From assembly GCF_001594015.1 (NCBI RefSeq), contig NZ_LTBC01000009.1, positions 22,291 through 86,290 on the forward strand: DNA of 64,000 nucleotides, written 5' to 3'. Origin of the DNA: Moorella mulderi DSM 14980 (lineage in GTDB: Bacteria > Bacillota > DSM-521 > Neomoorellales > Neomoorellaceae). Position numbers and translations under genes: made by a program. The notes under the pieces are model-generated. The model was given only the letters and a program-made list of their open reading frames with translations. It had not been told where the DNA came from and searched no databases. Each line of letters starts with the position of its first letter. Position 1 is the first letter of the stretch. Below, piece by piece: positions 35,069-44,669 of the stretch.

Positions 35069-36307
35069 TTATTGTCGAATGGTGAAGACGGCCCGGATTG
35101 CCCTGGTAATTTCCTGGCCAAGGGATGCCCTGGCTACCGCTTCGCCGGTCACCAGGTCGACGTGGTCGATCTCTTTACCATCCCTGAAGACCGTCACCTG
35201 GCCGGCCTGCTGGCCCTCATTAACGGGAGCATTTAAAAGCGGCGGTAAATCTACCCTGGCAGTTACCTTTTCGGCCTTGCCCCGGATGCGGCTGACCCGC
35301 GCCCCAACTTTACCCTTGGTGATAGCTTTGACCTGTTCCACCCGGCCCTTGCCTACCGGTACCGTGGCTACCACCTGGCCGGGGCCGTAGAGCTGCTGGA
35401 AAGCCCACTGTTTATAAGCCCAGTTATAGAGCTTCATGGAATCGGTGAAATGGCCGTTAGGGGTTTCCACGCCCATGACCACGGCGATTAAACGCAGGCC
35501 TTCCCTTTCTACCGTTGATACCAGGTTCAAGCCAGCGGCATCGGTAAAGCCGGTTTTAAAGCCGTCGGTCCCCGGGTACCAGTAGAGCATTTTATTGGTA
35601 TTATCCAGGATCGACAGGGGCTCCTTGCGGAAGGTGTAACGCTTGATGGAGGTCCACTCCCGGATTTTGGGGTACTTCAGGGCATAACGGGCAATAACGG
35701 CCATATCGTAGGCTGAAGTATAGTTTTGCTCATCATGGAGGCCATGGCAGTTGGTAAAATGGGTATTCTTTAAACCCAGTTCTTTAGCCTTGGCATTCAT
35801 CATGGCTACAAAGGCTTCCTCCGAGCCAGCCAGGTGTTCGGCTACCGCCACTGCCGCGTCATTGGCCGAAGCTACGGCGATGGCAATAAGCATTTGTTCC
35901 AGGGGGAAGGTCTCCCCGGCGGCCAGGAAGACTTCCGATCCGCCAAAGCTTTCGGCCCGCTCGCTGGTCTGTACCGGTTCATCCAGCCTGGCCTGGCCAC
36001 TGGCCACCATGTCCATAGCTACCACCATGGTCATCAATTTGGTCATGCTGGCCGGGTAGTAACGGGCATGGGCATTTTTCTCCCAGAGGATCTCCCCCGT
36101 CTGGGGGTCCATGAGGATAGCTCCTTTGGCGTCCAGGGTCAGACCTGCCGCTGCCTGATTGCCTGCAGCAGCCTGCGCCGGTTGCGCATCCACCGGCAGG
36201 GCCCCGGCTACGCCAGCTGTTCCTGAACTTTCAGCCAATAATAAACCACCCGGTATTAAGCAAAACCCCAGGAGTAAGGCCAGTAATAGAATTCCTGTCT
36301 TACGCAC
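35069..36307 (-). CDS. dacF: D-alanyl-D-alanine carboxypeptidase DacF
   Basis: Peptidase S11 (penicillin-binding protein) of 412 aa with signal peptide. Active-site motifs: SMTKLM (SxxK), SAN in VASANDAAVAVAEH, and KTG in DGFKTGFTDAAG, followed by a PBP5-type C-terminal domain. Trims peptidoglycan cross-link donors, in Bacillus in the forespore. Heads the dacF-spoIIA operon (80-bp gap). GTG start behind GAGGGGG. Confidence 0.93.
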   Translation of the reverse strand: MRKTGILLLALLLGFCLIPGGLLLAESSGTAGVAGALPVDAQPAQAAAGNQAAAGLTLDAKGAILMDPQTGEILWEKNAHARYYPASMTKLMTMVVAMDMVASGQARLDEPVQTSERAESFGGSEVFLAAGETFPLEQMLIAIAVASANDAAVAVAEHLAGSEEAFVAMMNAKAKELGLKNTHFTNCHGLHDEQNYTSAYDMAVIARYALKYPKIREWTSIKRYTFRKEPLSILDNTNKMLYWYPGTDGFKTGFTDAAGLNLVSTVEREGLRLIAVVMGVETPNGHFTDSMKLYNWAYKQWAFQQLYGPGQVVATVPVGKGRVEQVKAITKGKVGARVSRIRGKAEKVTARVDLPPLLNAPVNEGQQAGQVTVFRDGKEIDHVDLVTGEAVARASLGQEITRAIRAVFTIRQ

Positions 36308-36375
36308 CCCACCGCCCCCTCGCCAGGCTTGTTCTCTTTTAACTTATATTAGCGATGGGGGGAAAATATGAGCAT

Positions 36376-37545
36376 TTATTTCATCAACATAGAAGCAAAG
36401 CTCTCCCCTGCCAGATCATACGGTACACCCAGTAGTTCAGCCACTGTGGCACCCAGGTCGGCGAAGGTGGACCGGACACCCAGATCTACCGGCTGGATGC
36501 GGTTGCCGTAGACCAAAAGGGGTACATACTCCCGGGAGTGATCGGTGCTGGGGGTTGTGGGGTCGCAGCCGTGGTCGGCGGTAAGCACCAGGACATCTTT
36601 TTCATTTAAAGCCTCGAGTAACTCCGGCAGGCGCCGGTCAAAGGCTTCCAGGGCCGCGGCGTAGCCGGCCACGTCGTTGCGGTGGCCGTAGCGCATATCA
36701 AAGTCCACCAGGTTGGTAAAGATGAGGCCGCGATTACTTTCCCGGATAAAGTTACGGGTCTGGTCCACACCATCCATATTGTCGTGGGTATGAATCCAGC
36801 GGCTGATGCCCCGGCCGGCAAAGATGTCTTTTATTTTACCCACTGCCATGACCTGGAGGCCGGCGTTCATGACGGCATCCAGCAGGGTGGGCCGGGGTGG
36901 CTCCAGGGAAAAATCCTGCCGCCGGTCGGTGCGGATGAAATGCCCCGGTTCCCCAACGAAGGGCCGGGCAATTACCCGGCCTACCGCATGTTCACCCCTC
37001 AGTAGTTGCCGGGCAATTTTACAGTAACGGTAGAGTTCCTGCACGGGGATGACGTCTTCGTGGGCCGCAATCTGGAAGACACTGTCGGCCGAGGTGTAAA
37101 CAATGGGGTAACCCGTCCGCATATGTTCGGCGCCCAACTCTTCGATGATAACCGTACCGGAGGCCGGTTTGTTGCCCAGGACCTTGCGGCCGATAGCCTT
37201 TTCAAAGGGCTCGATAATTTCCGGCGGGAAGCCGCTGGGATAAAGGGGGAAGGGCCGCTCTAAAATCAGGCCGGCCAGCTCCCAGTGGCCGCTGGTGGTG
37301 TCCTTGCCGGCCGTCCGGGAAGCCATTTTACCATAGGCGGCTGCAGGGGCGGCTACCGGGGCAATGCCCTTGAGGGGGAGAATATTGCCCAGCCCCAGCC
37401 GCGCCATATTTGGCAGGTGCAGGTCTACCGCAGCGGCGATATTCCCCAGGGTATTGCTGCCTTCGTCGCCATATTTGGCGGCATCGGGCAGGGCGCCGAC
37501 GCCAACGCTGTCTAGAACGATGAGAATGACGCGATCTAAGACCAT
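36376..37545 (-). CDS. deoB: Phosphopentomutase
   Basis: Enzyme of 389 aa interconverting (deoxy)ribose 1- and 5-phosphate in nucleoside salvage. Alkaline-phosphatase fold with metal site [14 protein letters not shown], nucleophile threonine in [11 protein letters not shown], and late metal ligands in [19 protein letters not shown]. The ATG at 37545 matches the family start; GGAGG lies 11 bases upstream. The open frame to 37575 overlaps xerD. Confidence 0.95.
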   Translation of the reverse strand: MVLDRVILIVLDSVGVGALPDAAKYGDEGSNTLGNIAAAVDLHLPNMARLGLGNILPLKGIAPVAAPAAAYGKMASRTAGKDTTSGHWELAGLILERPFPLYPSGFPPEIIEPFEKAIGRKVLGNKPASGTVIIEELGAEHMRTGYPIVYTSADSVFQIAAHEDVIPVQELYRYCKIARQLLRGEHAVGRVIARPFVGEPGHFIRTDRRQDFSLEPPRPTLLDAVMNAGLQVMAVGKIKDIFAGRGISRWIHTHDNMDGVDQTRNFIRESNRGLIFTNLVDFDMRYGHRNDVAGYAAALEAFDRRLPELLEALNEKDVLVLTADHGCDPTTPSTDHSREYVPLLVYGNRIQPVDLGVRSTFADLGATVAELLGVPYDLAGESFASMLMK

Positions 37546-37571
37546 TGTAGATATTGCCTCCGCAAATATTC

Positions 37572-38459
37572 TCACGCCCGCGGGTGGGTACGGTCGTAAA
37601 CCTCGCGGATCTTTTTCCTGGTAAGATGGGTGTAGATCTGGGTCGTACCAATGTCGGCATGACCTAGAAGCTCCTGGACCGAACGCAGGTCAGCGCCATT
37701 TTCCAGCAGGTGGGTGGCAAAGGAATGGCGCAGGGTATGGGGCGTTATCTCCTTTTTCAAGTTGGCTGCCCGGGCATAGCCTTTAAGGATCTTCCAGCAA
37801 CCCTGGCGGGAAAGACGCCGGCCGTGCTGGTTGACAAAGAGAGCCGGTTCCGCCGTCTTTTTGATTAGTTTGCCCCGCCCGTTCTCCAGGTATGTCCGCA
37901 CGTGGAAACAGGCCACCTGGCCCATGGGAACCACCCTTTCCCGGGAACCCTTGCCCAGGCAGCGGACAAATTCCCCCTCCAGGTTAACCTGGTCCACATT
38001 GAGGGCCACCAGTTCCGAAACCCGCAGGCCTGTGGCATAAAGCAATTCCAGCATTGCTTTATCCCTTAAACCCGCCGGCGTATCCGGGCGCGGCTGGTTG
38101 AGGAGCCTCTCAACCTCATCCACCGTCAATACCTGGGGTAGTTTTTTTAGTTGCCGGGGGGATTCCAGGTTGGCCGTAGGATCGCTTTCCACCAGGCGTT
38201 CCCTTAACAAAAAGTGGTAAAAGGATTTCAAGGCCGCCAGGTGTTGGGAAATCGTAGCTGGCGACCGGCCTTCCTGCTGCATTTTCATCAGGTAGGCTAC
38301 CAGCAAACCGTGGTTAACCTCCCGTAAAGATTTTACCCCACCATTTTCCAGGTAATGCAAAAACTGCTGCAGGTCGCTGTTATAGGAAGCCAGGGTATTT
38401 TCCGCCAGCCCCCGTTCCACCACCAGGTAGTAAAGAAATTCATCCACCAGCTCACGCAC
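37572..38459 (-). CDS. xerD: Tyrosine recombinase XerD
   Basis: Site-specific recombinase of 295 aa that resolves chromosome dimers at dif. SAM-like N-terminal domain (residues 1-90), then catalytic residues in ATGLRVSEL (Arg), [12 protein letters not shown] (His, Arg), [14 protein letters not shown] (His and Tyr). Followed by deoB as in Bacillus ripX-drm. Confidence 0.93.
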   Translation of the reverse strand: MRELVDEFLYYLVVERGLAENTLASYNSDLQQFLHYLENGGVKSLREVNHGLLVAYLMKMQQEGRSPATISQHLAALKSFYHFLLRERLVESDPTANLESPRQLKKLPQVLTVDEVERLLNQPRPDTPAGLRDKAMLELLYATGLRVSELVALNVDQVNLEGEFVRCLGKGSRERVVPMGQVACFHVRTYLENGRGKLIKKTAEPALFVNQHGRRLSRQGCWKILKGYARAANLKKEITPHTLRHSFATHLLENGADLRSVQELLGHADIGTTQIYTHLTRKKIREVYDRTHPRA

Positions 38460-38543
38460 GGCGCACCACCATTCCCCTTAAGTTTACCAGATTATTTCCA
38501 CATGTACAGGTAAAAGTCCTCCATCAGCGCCAAAAAAAGCCAT

Positions 38544-38574
38544 AAAAAACCCGCCTCTAGCAGGCGGATTTTTT
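38544..38574. terminator. Terminator between xerD and upstream small membrane gene
   Basis: AAAAAACCCGCCT pairs with AGGCGGATTTTTT around a short loop (38544-38574); U-runs in both directions. Confidence 0.85.
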
Positions 38575-38581
38575 ATACCCT

Positions 38582-38821
38582 TTATTCACCCCGGTAAAAG
38601 CTTCTTAACTTCTCTAATAAACCCTCCAGGCCTGTATCCCCGGCTGCCGGGGCAGCAGCCGGTTGTTCCTGTTGCTGGACGGCAGCCGGACTGTTACTCT
38701 GGGTTGCCAGGTTCGATCGTCCACTCCCCACCAGCTGTCCCAGCAAGACGGCGGCCACCAGTACGGCCGCCAGTAGCCAGACAACCTTCTGCCGCCATTT
38801 ACTAATGGCAACTACAATCAT
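38582..38821 (-). CDS. Small membrane-anchored protein, unknown
   Basis: Protein of 79 aa: basic N-terminus, one helix (about residues 12-32), then an alanine/glutamine-rich linker and a short helical tail GLEGLLEKLRSFY. Not recognised. GGAGGG 7 bases before ATG and its own terminator support it. Follows spoIIM by 19 bp. Confidence 0.65.
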   Translation of the reverse strand: MIVVAISKWRQKVVWLLAAVLVAAVLLGQLVGSGRSNLATQSNSPAAVQQQEQPAAAPAAGDTGLEGLLEKLRSFYRGE

Positions 38822-38840
38822 CCCCTATCCCTCCAATCTT

Positions 38841-39455
38841 TTAAAAATAATTAAGTACCACCCTGGCAAAAACCGGCGCCAGGTAAGCCTCTACCAGTCC
38901 CCCACCTACTACCAGTACCGTTACCAGCAACATGAAAAAGGAATAAGCTAAAAACCGTGGTAAAATGCCCTTTTCACTTAAGCTTCGCCCGCGCATTAAA
39001 CCGGTGGAGAAGGAAATGCCCAGCATAGCCGCCACAAATAAGGCCGGGATCTGGATAAGATTGGGCGGCAGGATGGCCAGCAGGGAAAAGGCCACTCCCT
39101 GGAAGGCCTTCTGCTGCACCAAAAAGCCGACGGTGAAACCCAGGATAAAGCCCTTTAAAAAGACAATGGCTACAATCAAAGGTATACCAATTACCGTTAA
39201 ACCCAAAAACCATACCAGGCCGGTCTCTTTAAGGGCATTGATAATGGCCTGGTAAACCCCTTTATACCCGCTTAAATCGCTAGCGTTAAATTGTTGCAAG
39301 ACGTTATCCAGGTAGGCGGCCAGCTGGATTACCTGCTGTTGCTCCAGAAAGTAAATTGTAACCGTTCCGGCAATAATTCCTCCCAGGAAAAAGAAAAATA
39401 CAACCAGATATATGCCCAGGTTGTCCCTGATGTGCCTGGCAAGGGCCCTTTCCAC
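38841..39455 (-). CDS. spoIIM: Stage II sporulation protein M
   Basis: Integral membrane protein of 204 aa with about five helices, member of the SpoIIM family that, with SpoIID and SpoIIP, drives engulfment. Matches include FFFLGGIIAGTVTIYFL and FLKGFILGFTVGFL. GTG start behind GGGAGG at 7 bases. Confidence 0.9.
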   Translation of the reverse strand: MERALARHIRDNLGIYLVVFFFFLGGIIAGTVTIYFLEQQQVIQLAAYLDNVLQQFNASDLSGYKGVYQAIINALKETGLVWFLGLTVIGIPLIVAIVFLKGFILGFTVGFLVQQKAFQGVAFSLLAILPPNLIQIPALFVAAMLGISFSTGLMRGRSLSEKGILPRFLAYSFFMLLVTVLVVGGGLVEAYLAPVFARVVLNYF

Positions 39456-39520
39456 CTCACTCCCTCCCCGGCCGGTAAGTCAGATATCATCCCCTAGATA
39501 GTTATGCCGCCGGAGGACAT

Positions 39521-40057
39521 TTATGCCTGCAAAATACGGGCAGCAGCCAGTAAACCGGCAATACTCTTGGCATCCTGGATAGTACCCTTAAAGATCTGGG
39601 CCACGGCTTCAGGCAAAGGCAGCCGTACAACTTCCAAAAATTCATCGGCATCGGCTTCTTCCCGGTGGGGTTTGAGGCCGGTGGCCAGGAAAAGGTACAT
39701 GATTTCATCGGAAAAGCCTGGGGTAGAGTAGAAGGTTAAAAGCAGTTGCCATTCAGCTGCCGCCAGGCCCACTTCCTCGGCCAGCTCCCTGCGGGCGCAA
39801 TTTACCGGTTCTTCCCCGGCATCAAGTTTGCCGGCCGGTATCTCCAGGGTTACCCGGCCAATAGGGTAACGGTACTGGCGGACAAGATAAACGTTTTTTT
39901 CTTTATCCAGGGCGATAATGGCTACTGCGCCCGGGTGTTCCACCACCTCGCGGCTGGCTTCACGGCCATCCGGCAGCCGTACCCGGTCCCGGCGCAGGTT
40001 TAAAATCCGGCCTTCATAGATGCGTTCGGAAGTCAGCAGTACTTCAGTAAGGTCCAT
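39521..40057 (-). CDS. nudF: ADP-ribose pyrophosphatase (Nudix)
   Basis: Nudix hydrolase of 178 aa with box GKLDAGEEPVNCARRELAEE followed by VGL, and the downstream STPGFSDE seen in ADP-ribose pyrophosphatases. Cleaves ADP-ribose to AMP and ribose 5-phosphate. Lies between spo0A and spoIIM as in other Firmicutes. Confidence 0.9.
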   Translation of the reverse strand: MDLTEVLLTSERIYEGRILNLRRDRVRLPDGREASREVVEHPGAVAIIALDKEKNVYLVRQYRYPIGRVTLEIPAGKLDAGEEPVNCARRELAEEVGLAAAEWQLLLTFYSTPGFSDEIMYLFLATGLKPHREEADADEFLEVVRLPLPEAVAQIFKGTIQDAKSIAGLLAAARILQA

Positions 40058-40121
40058 TTTTATCTCCCTCCCTAAAAACTATGTCACTATATGTTGGCCT
40101 GCAGGGCACCTTAAGAAATAA

Positions 40122-40145
40122 GAAACTGGCGTTAGCGCCAGTTTC
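40122..40145 (-). terminator. Terminator of spo0A
   Basis: Perfect GAAACTGGCG / CGCCAGTTTC stem with TTAG loop, followed on the minus strand by TTATTTCTT. Confidence 0.8.
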
Positions 40146-40165
40146 CCCCCTGACCTCCTGCAGGT

Positions 40166-40939
40166 TTAATTTATCTTGGCCCCTATTCTCAGTTTATCGG
40201 CGATCATGGCAATAAATTCCGAGTTGGTCGGTTTGCCTCGTTCTACATTAATAGTATAACCAAAGAATTTATTCATCATCTCCACGTTGCCCCGGTCCCA
40301 GGCCAGCTCGATGGCATGGCGGATGGCGCGCTCTACCCGGCTGGGAGTGGTCATAAATTTACGCGCCACCAGGGGATAAAGTTCTTTCGTCACCGCACCC
40401 AGGAGGCTGATGTCATCAATGACCATCAGGATGGCTTCCCGTAAGTATTGATAACCCTTAATGTGGGCCGGCACCCCCATCTGGTGGATTATCCTGGTTA
40501 CTTCAATATCCATATTGCGCCCGCCGCGATTTGCCTGGGCGGGTGCTGCCGGCAGGGCCTGCCCGTTGGCCAGCTGGCGCAAGCGGTTGCCCAAGACTTC
40601 CAGATCAAAGGGTTTAAGTATGTAGTAATCGGCCCCCAGCTCCATGGAACGCATGGTCATGTTCTCCTGGCCCAAAGCCGTCAGGATGACTATTTTCGGC
40701 CGCGGTTCATAGTTTAAAGCATGGAGTTGTTCCAGAACACCAATGCCGTCGAGATGGGGCATGATTATATCTAGAATTACTACGTCCGGCTCCTGTTCCT
40801 GGATAAGCTGCAGGGTTTCATGGCCATTGTGGGCTATCCCCGATAAAATAAAATCCTGTTGCTCATTAAAGAATTCCTCCAGTACTTCACAAAATTCCCG
40901 ATTATCATCGGCAATTAATACTTTAATAGGTTCTTTCAT
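40166..40939 (-). CDS. spo0A: Sporulation master regulator Spo0A
   Basis: Response regulator of 257 aa. Receiver with acidic pocket IADDN, phospho-acceptor in [13 protein letters not shown], and lysine in YYILKPFD. C-terminal DNA-binding domain with [20 protein letters not shown] and [20 protein letters not shown]. Commits cells to sporulation by binding 0A boxes. Preceded by its own promoter with a near-consensus 0A box. Confidence 0.97.
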   Translation of the reverse strand: MKEPIKVLIADDNREFCEVLEEFFNEQQDFILSGIAHNGHETLQLIQEQEPDVVILDIIMPHLDGIGVLEQLHALNYEPRPKIVILTALGQENMTMRSMELGADYYILKPFDLEVLGNRLRQLANGQALPAAPAQANRGGRNMDIEVTRIIHQMGVPAHIKGYQYLREAILMVIDDISLLGAVTKELYPLVARKFMTTPSRVERAIRHAIELAWDRGNVEMMNKFFGYTINVERGKPTNSEFIAMIADKLRIGAKIN

Positions 40940-40974
40940 TGTATTTCATCCCGCCTCCTAAAGCCCCATGTCAT

Positions 40975-41003
40975 TTTTTAGGCGAGATAGTTTTCGACGT
41001 CAA
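40975..41003 (-). promoter_or_regulatory. spo0A promoter with overlapping 0A box
   Basis: Minus strand: TTGACG (41003-40998), 17-bp spacer, TAAAAA (40980-40975). CGTCGAA (40999-40993) overlaps the -35 and matches the 0A box TGTCGAA at six of seven bases, suggesting autoregulation. Confidence 0.5.
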
Positions 41004-41047
41004 CAGGGGATAATCCTTCCAATCGCATAAAGAAGCAAAACTTTTGG

Positions 41048-42373
41048 TTATCCAACATCTATTTCCATTATATGTAAATTTCCAGGGGATTCGACGACAG
41101 TTCCCCTGGTTGGTGAGACAAGATCTGTTTCCTGGATCATCCATTCGGCCAGCACTCCATACCCCCTGGTAGGATCGTTAATAAACACATGGGTTACGCC
41201 CCCCACCAGTTGCCCATCCTGGAGAATGGGGCTGCCGCTCATACCCTGGATAATGCCTCCCGTTAAGGCCAGTAGCCGGGGATCGGTTATACGTAGGACC
41301 AGCCCCCTGCCACTGGCTCGCTGGTGGGGCATAACCCGTTCAATTTCCACCTGAAACCTTTCTACCTTTTCTCCCTCAACTACAGTTAAAATCTCGGCAG
41401 GTCCCGGGTGCACCGTCTCCGCCAGGGCCACCGGTAAAGGCGAGGTAAAAAAACCGGGAATATTACCCGTTATTGTTCCAAATATGCCAACTGTGGTATT
41501 CTTCTGGATTATGCCACTAAAGCTGCTGTTTTCCAGGAATACACCTATTTTTTCCCCCGGCTGGCCCCGCCTCCCCTGGTGAATCCCCTGGATGGCTGCC
41601 GCGACAATCCGGCCACCGCTGATATTCATTCCCGTCTGGCCATCGCTGCCGGTAACGATATGCCCTAAAGCGCCAAAGATACTCTTGTCCTGGTCATAAA
41701 AAGTTAACGTCCCGACACCGGCGGTACTATCCCGGACAAAGATGCCGATCCGGTAACGTCCCGTCTCCTGGCAGTACAGGGGCTGTATATTTAAGCTTAA
41801 CAAACGCTCATCCCTTCTGACTGTTAACTTTAAAGGGCGATTGGCCCGCCCGGCGGCATCGATCAGCGAGGCCACTTCCTGGTCACTGCTTACCTTCTGG
41901 CCATCAATGGCCACGATGGTATCGCCTGTTTCCAGCCCGGCCTGCCGCGCCGGGTAAAGCATGTTGCCCTGGCCGTCCCTTACGGCTGCTTGGCCCACTA
42001 CCATTACCCCTTCTGTTTTTAGCAGGACACCAATGGCCTGGCCGCCGGGATAGACACTTACCGGCTGGACCATCTGCACGGTAATATTTTTTAAGGGAAT
42101 GAGGCCAAATAATTTTAATTGTAACTGCCACCAGCCCGGGCGGCCCTGACTGGCGGTACTGGTTTCATCAAGGCTGTTAACCTGTATTTCTACCTGCCGG
42201 GCCAGGCCCGGCGGTAGTTCCCAGTTCAACTTAAAAGGCGTTGCCGTCGACAGGCGTTGCATCTGGGGCAGAGAAAAAAAGCCGCGTACCGGCGGGAGCA
42301 TTCCTCCATACAATAACACTGCCGCCAGCACCAGGCCGAGAACCTGGCGCCCCAGGCGTTTCAAGGGCACCAC
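41048..42373 (-). CDS. spoIVB: SpoIVB serine peptidase
   Basis: S55-family protease of 441 aa, secreted from the forespore to trigger SigK activation. Signal anchor, PDZ domain (AGLETGDTIVAIDGQKVSS), catalytic His in FGALGHIVTG and Ser in IIQGMSGSPILQDG; the Asp is probably in RITDPRLL. Next to spo0A as in Bacillus. GTG start behind GGGGGG. Confidence 0.95.
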   Translation of the reverse strand: MVPLKRLGRQVLGLVLAAVLLYGGMLPPVRGFFSLPQMQRLSTATPFKLNWELPPGLARQVEIQVNSLDETSTASQGRPGWWQLQLKLFGLIPLKNITVQMVQPVSVYPGGQAIGVLLKTEGVMVVGQAAVRDGQGNMLYPARQAGLETGDTIVAIDGQKVSSDQEVASLIDAAGRANRPLKLTVRRDERLLSLNIQPLYCQETGRYRIGIFVRDSTAGVGTLTFYDQDKSIFGALGHIVTGSDGQTGMNISGGRIVAAAIQGIHQGRRGQPGEKIGVFLENSSFSGIIQKNTTVGIFGTITGNIPGFFTSPLPVALAETVHPGPAEILTVVEGEKVERFQVEIERVMPHQRASGRGLVLRITDPRLLALTGGIIQGMSGSPILQDGQLVGGVTHVFINDPTRGYGVLAEWMIQETDLVSPTRGTVVESPGNLHIMEIDVG

Positions 42374-42417
42374 CCCCCATTTCAGGGATTTTGTTTTTGC
42401 TTCTAAACATAAAATAA

Positions 42418-42464
42418 CCCCAGGCCGTTGCTTTTATGCTGTTAAAAACGACCTGAGGAGGAGA
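42418..42464 (-). terminator. Hairpin in recN-spoIVB gap
   Basis: CCCAGGCCGTT and AACGACCTGAGG arms, imperfect, around an AT-rich loop in the 156-bp gap between recN and spoIVB. Could end the recN transcript; T-run poor. Confidence 0.4.
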
Positions 42465-42529
42465 TATAGCCTGCATTAGGAAGCGATCAGGGGATAATTT
42501 GCGATTTTTAAATGTAAATAACATAAATT

Positions 42530-44206
42530 TCATTTTTTGGCCCTGGCCTGTTCTAAAAGGGCGAGCGCATGCTCCCTGGCAATCGGACTCGCTTCCCCGG
42601 ATAATAACCGGGCCAGTTCTTCCACCCGGGCCTCGCCCTGCAATTTTTCTACCCTGGTAAAGGTACGCCCGCCCTGGACAACCTTGGTCACCCGGTAATG
42701 CTGCCCGGCAACACCGGCCAGCTGCGCCGAGTGGGTAATGCAGAGAACCTGGTGGCGCTGGCCAATGGCCGCCAGGGTTCTGGCCACCGAGCGGGCGGCA
42801 GCACCGCCCACCCCGGCATCGATTTCGTCAAAAATCAAAGTTGGTACCGCATCGACTCCGGCTAAAATACTCTTGCAGGCCAGCATTACCCGGGCCATTT
42901 CCCCGCCCGAGGCAATCTGGGCCAGGGGACGGCTCCCTTCCCCGGGGTTGGGCTGGAAGAGAAAAGTTATCGTATCCATACCTGCGGGTCCCGGCCGGGA
43001 GGCTTCCGTGCAGGCTATCGTTACCCGGGCCGCCGGCATGGCCAGGTCGTGCAATACAGAGGTTATCTCGGCAGCTAATTTTTGCGCTGCCTCCAGGCGC
43101 TGCCGGCGTAAACGCAGGGCTGCTTCCCGGTACCTGGCTTCAGCTGCAGCGATTTCTTTTTCCAGGGCCGCAGCCCTGGCCACCCTCTGCTCCAGGCCCT
43201 CTAAAGCAGCTGCCGCTTCCGCTTGGTAGCGCAAAATGGCCGGAATATCAGCCCCATATTTACGCTTTAAGTTTTTAATCAATTCCAGTCGTTCCTCAAT
43301 TTGTTTTAATCTTTGCGGGTCGTACTCCAGCTTTTCCCCGTAACGGCGGATACCACGGGCTACCTCTTCCACCTGGGCAGCGGCAGCTTCCAGCAAATTT
43401 TGCCAGGGTTTAAGGCCGGCGTCAATGGCAGCCATAGCCTCCAGTTCTGCCGCCGCCTGGCTGATGCGGTCATAGGCCGCCCTGCCCTCTTCCTCAAAAA
43501 GGGCGGCGTAAATCGCTGCCGCCCCTTCAGCCAGCCTGGCAGCATTATTTAGGATCTCCCGTTCCTGGAGTAATTCTGCATCTTCGCCCGGGCTTAAATT
43601 GGCGGCGGCTATTTCCTTTAGCTGGTAAGTCAACAGGTCGCGCTGCCGTTCCCTTGCTGCGGCCTCGCCGCCGAGTTCCGCCAGATCATTTAGTAAATTT
43701 TGCCAGGCTATGTAAAGTTCTTTGACTTGTGCCCGTAACTCCATTAAACCTGCCACGCCGTCAAGCAGGTCCATCTGAGAGGCGGGTCTGAGAATGGACT
43801 GGTAGGCGTGCTGGCCGTGGATATCTACCAGCATCTGGCCAATTGTCTGGTACATACTTAAAGTGAGACTGCGGCCGTTAACCCGGCAGCTGTGCCGGCC
43901 GCTGCGGCTGATTTCCCGGCTGAGCAAAAGGCTCCCGTCAGCCTCTACCGGCATACCAAACCCGGCCAGGATTTCTTCCAGTCCCGGTATGTTAGCAGCC
44001 TGGAAGAGCCCGCGCACTACGGCCCGTTCGGAGCCGGCGCGAATATACTCCGCTGAAGCCCGCGCCCCCACCAGAAGCCCTACGGCATCGACAATGATGG
44101 ACTTGCCGGCGCCGGTTTCTCCTGTGAGTACCGTTAGCCCCGGTTCCAGGTCCAGCTGCAGGGATTCGATTAAGGCAAAATTTTCAATTTGCAATTCCTG
44201 GAGCAT
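42530..44206 (-). CDS. recN: DNA repair protein RecN
   Basis: SMC-like ATPase of 558 aa for double-strand-break repair. Walker A LTGETGAGKSIIVDA near residue 30, long coiled coils, then signature ASGGEMARVMLA and Walker B TLIFDEIDAGVGG. ATG at 44206 lies 4 bases after the argR stop with GGGTGAGG upstream; the longer frame to 44233 is in argR. Confidence 0.95.
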   Translation of the reverse strand: MLQELQIENFALIESLQLDLEPGLTVLTGETGAGKSIIVDAVGLLVGARASAEYIRAGSERAVVRGLFQAANIPGLEEILAGFGMPVEADGSLLLSREISRSGRHSCRVNGRSLTLSMYQTIGQMLVDIHGQHAYQSILRPASQMDLLDGVAGLMELRAQVKELYIAWQNLLNDLAELGGEAAARERQRDLLTYQLKEIAAANLSPGEDAELLQEREILNNAARLAEGAAAIYAALFEEEGRAAYDRISQAAAELEAMAAIDAGLKPWQNLLEAAAAQVEEVARGIRRYGEKLEYDPQRLKQIEERLELIKNLKRKYGADIPAILRYQAEAAAALEGLEQRVARAAALEKEIAAAEARYREAALRLRRQRLEAAQKLAAEITSVLHDLAMPAARVTIACTEASRPGPAGMDTITFLFQPNPGEGSRPLAQIASGGEMARVMLACKSILAGVDAVPTLIFDEIDAGVGGAAARSVARTLAAIGQRHQVLCITHSAQLAGVAGQHYRVTKVVQGGRTFTRVEKLQGEARVEELARLLSGEASPIAREHALALLEQARAKK

Positions 44207-44210
44207 GGCC

Positions 44211-44669
44211 TCACCCTTCCCTGAGCTCCTCAAAGCGCTTTAAGACCGTGGCCACAGCTTCCTTGGGTTTAACAATGACCAGGATGGTATCATCCCCGGC
44301 TACCGTCCCGATAATCTCCGGCCAGGCCAGGTTATCCAGGCAGGAGGCAACGGCATGGGCCGTCCCCGGCATGGTGCGGATTAAAATCAAATTCTCACTG
44401 TCGTCTACTTTAACCACGGAATCTTCAAAGAGGCGCTGCAACCGGCCGTAAGTATTGACCAGGGGCTGTCCTGGCGGTGCCGCGTAGCGATAGAGGTTCT
44501 CCCCTGCCGGCACTTTCACCAGGCCAAGTTCCTTAATATCCCGGGAAACGGTAGCCTGGGTCACTTTAAGGCCGTGCTTGTGCAGTTCCCGGGCCAGCTG
44601 TTCCTGGGTAGTTACCGGGGTGCTGGCTATTATTTCCAGAATCAACTGCTGGCGCCTGGCTTTCGTCAT
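44211..44669 (-). CDS. argR: Arginine repressor ArgR
   Basis: Protein of 152 aa: N-terminal winged helix (TTQEQLARELHKHGLKVTQATVSRDIKELGL) and C-terminal arginine-binding hexamerisation domain (TMPGTAHAVASCLD, GTVAGDDTILVI). Family-like start at 44669. Its first 104 bp overlap the nadK end in another frame. Confidence 0.93.
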   Translation of the reverse strand: MTKARRQQLILEIIASTPVTTQEQLARELHKHGLKVTQATVSRDIKELGLVKVPAGENLYRYAAPPGQPLVNTYGRLQRLFEDSVVKVDDSENLILIRTMPGTAHAVASCLDNLAWPEIIGTVAGDDTILVIVKPKEAVATVLKRFEELREG

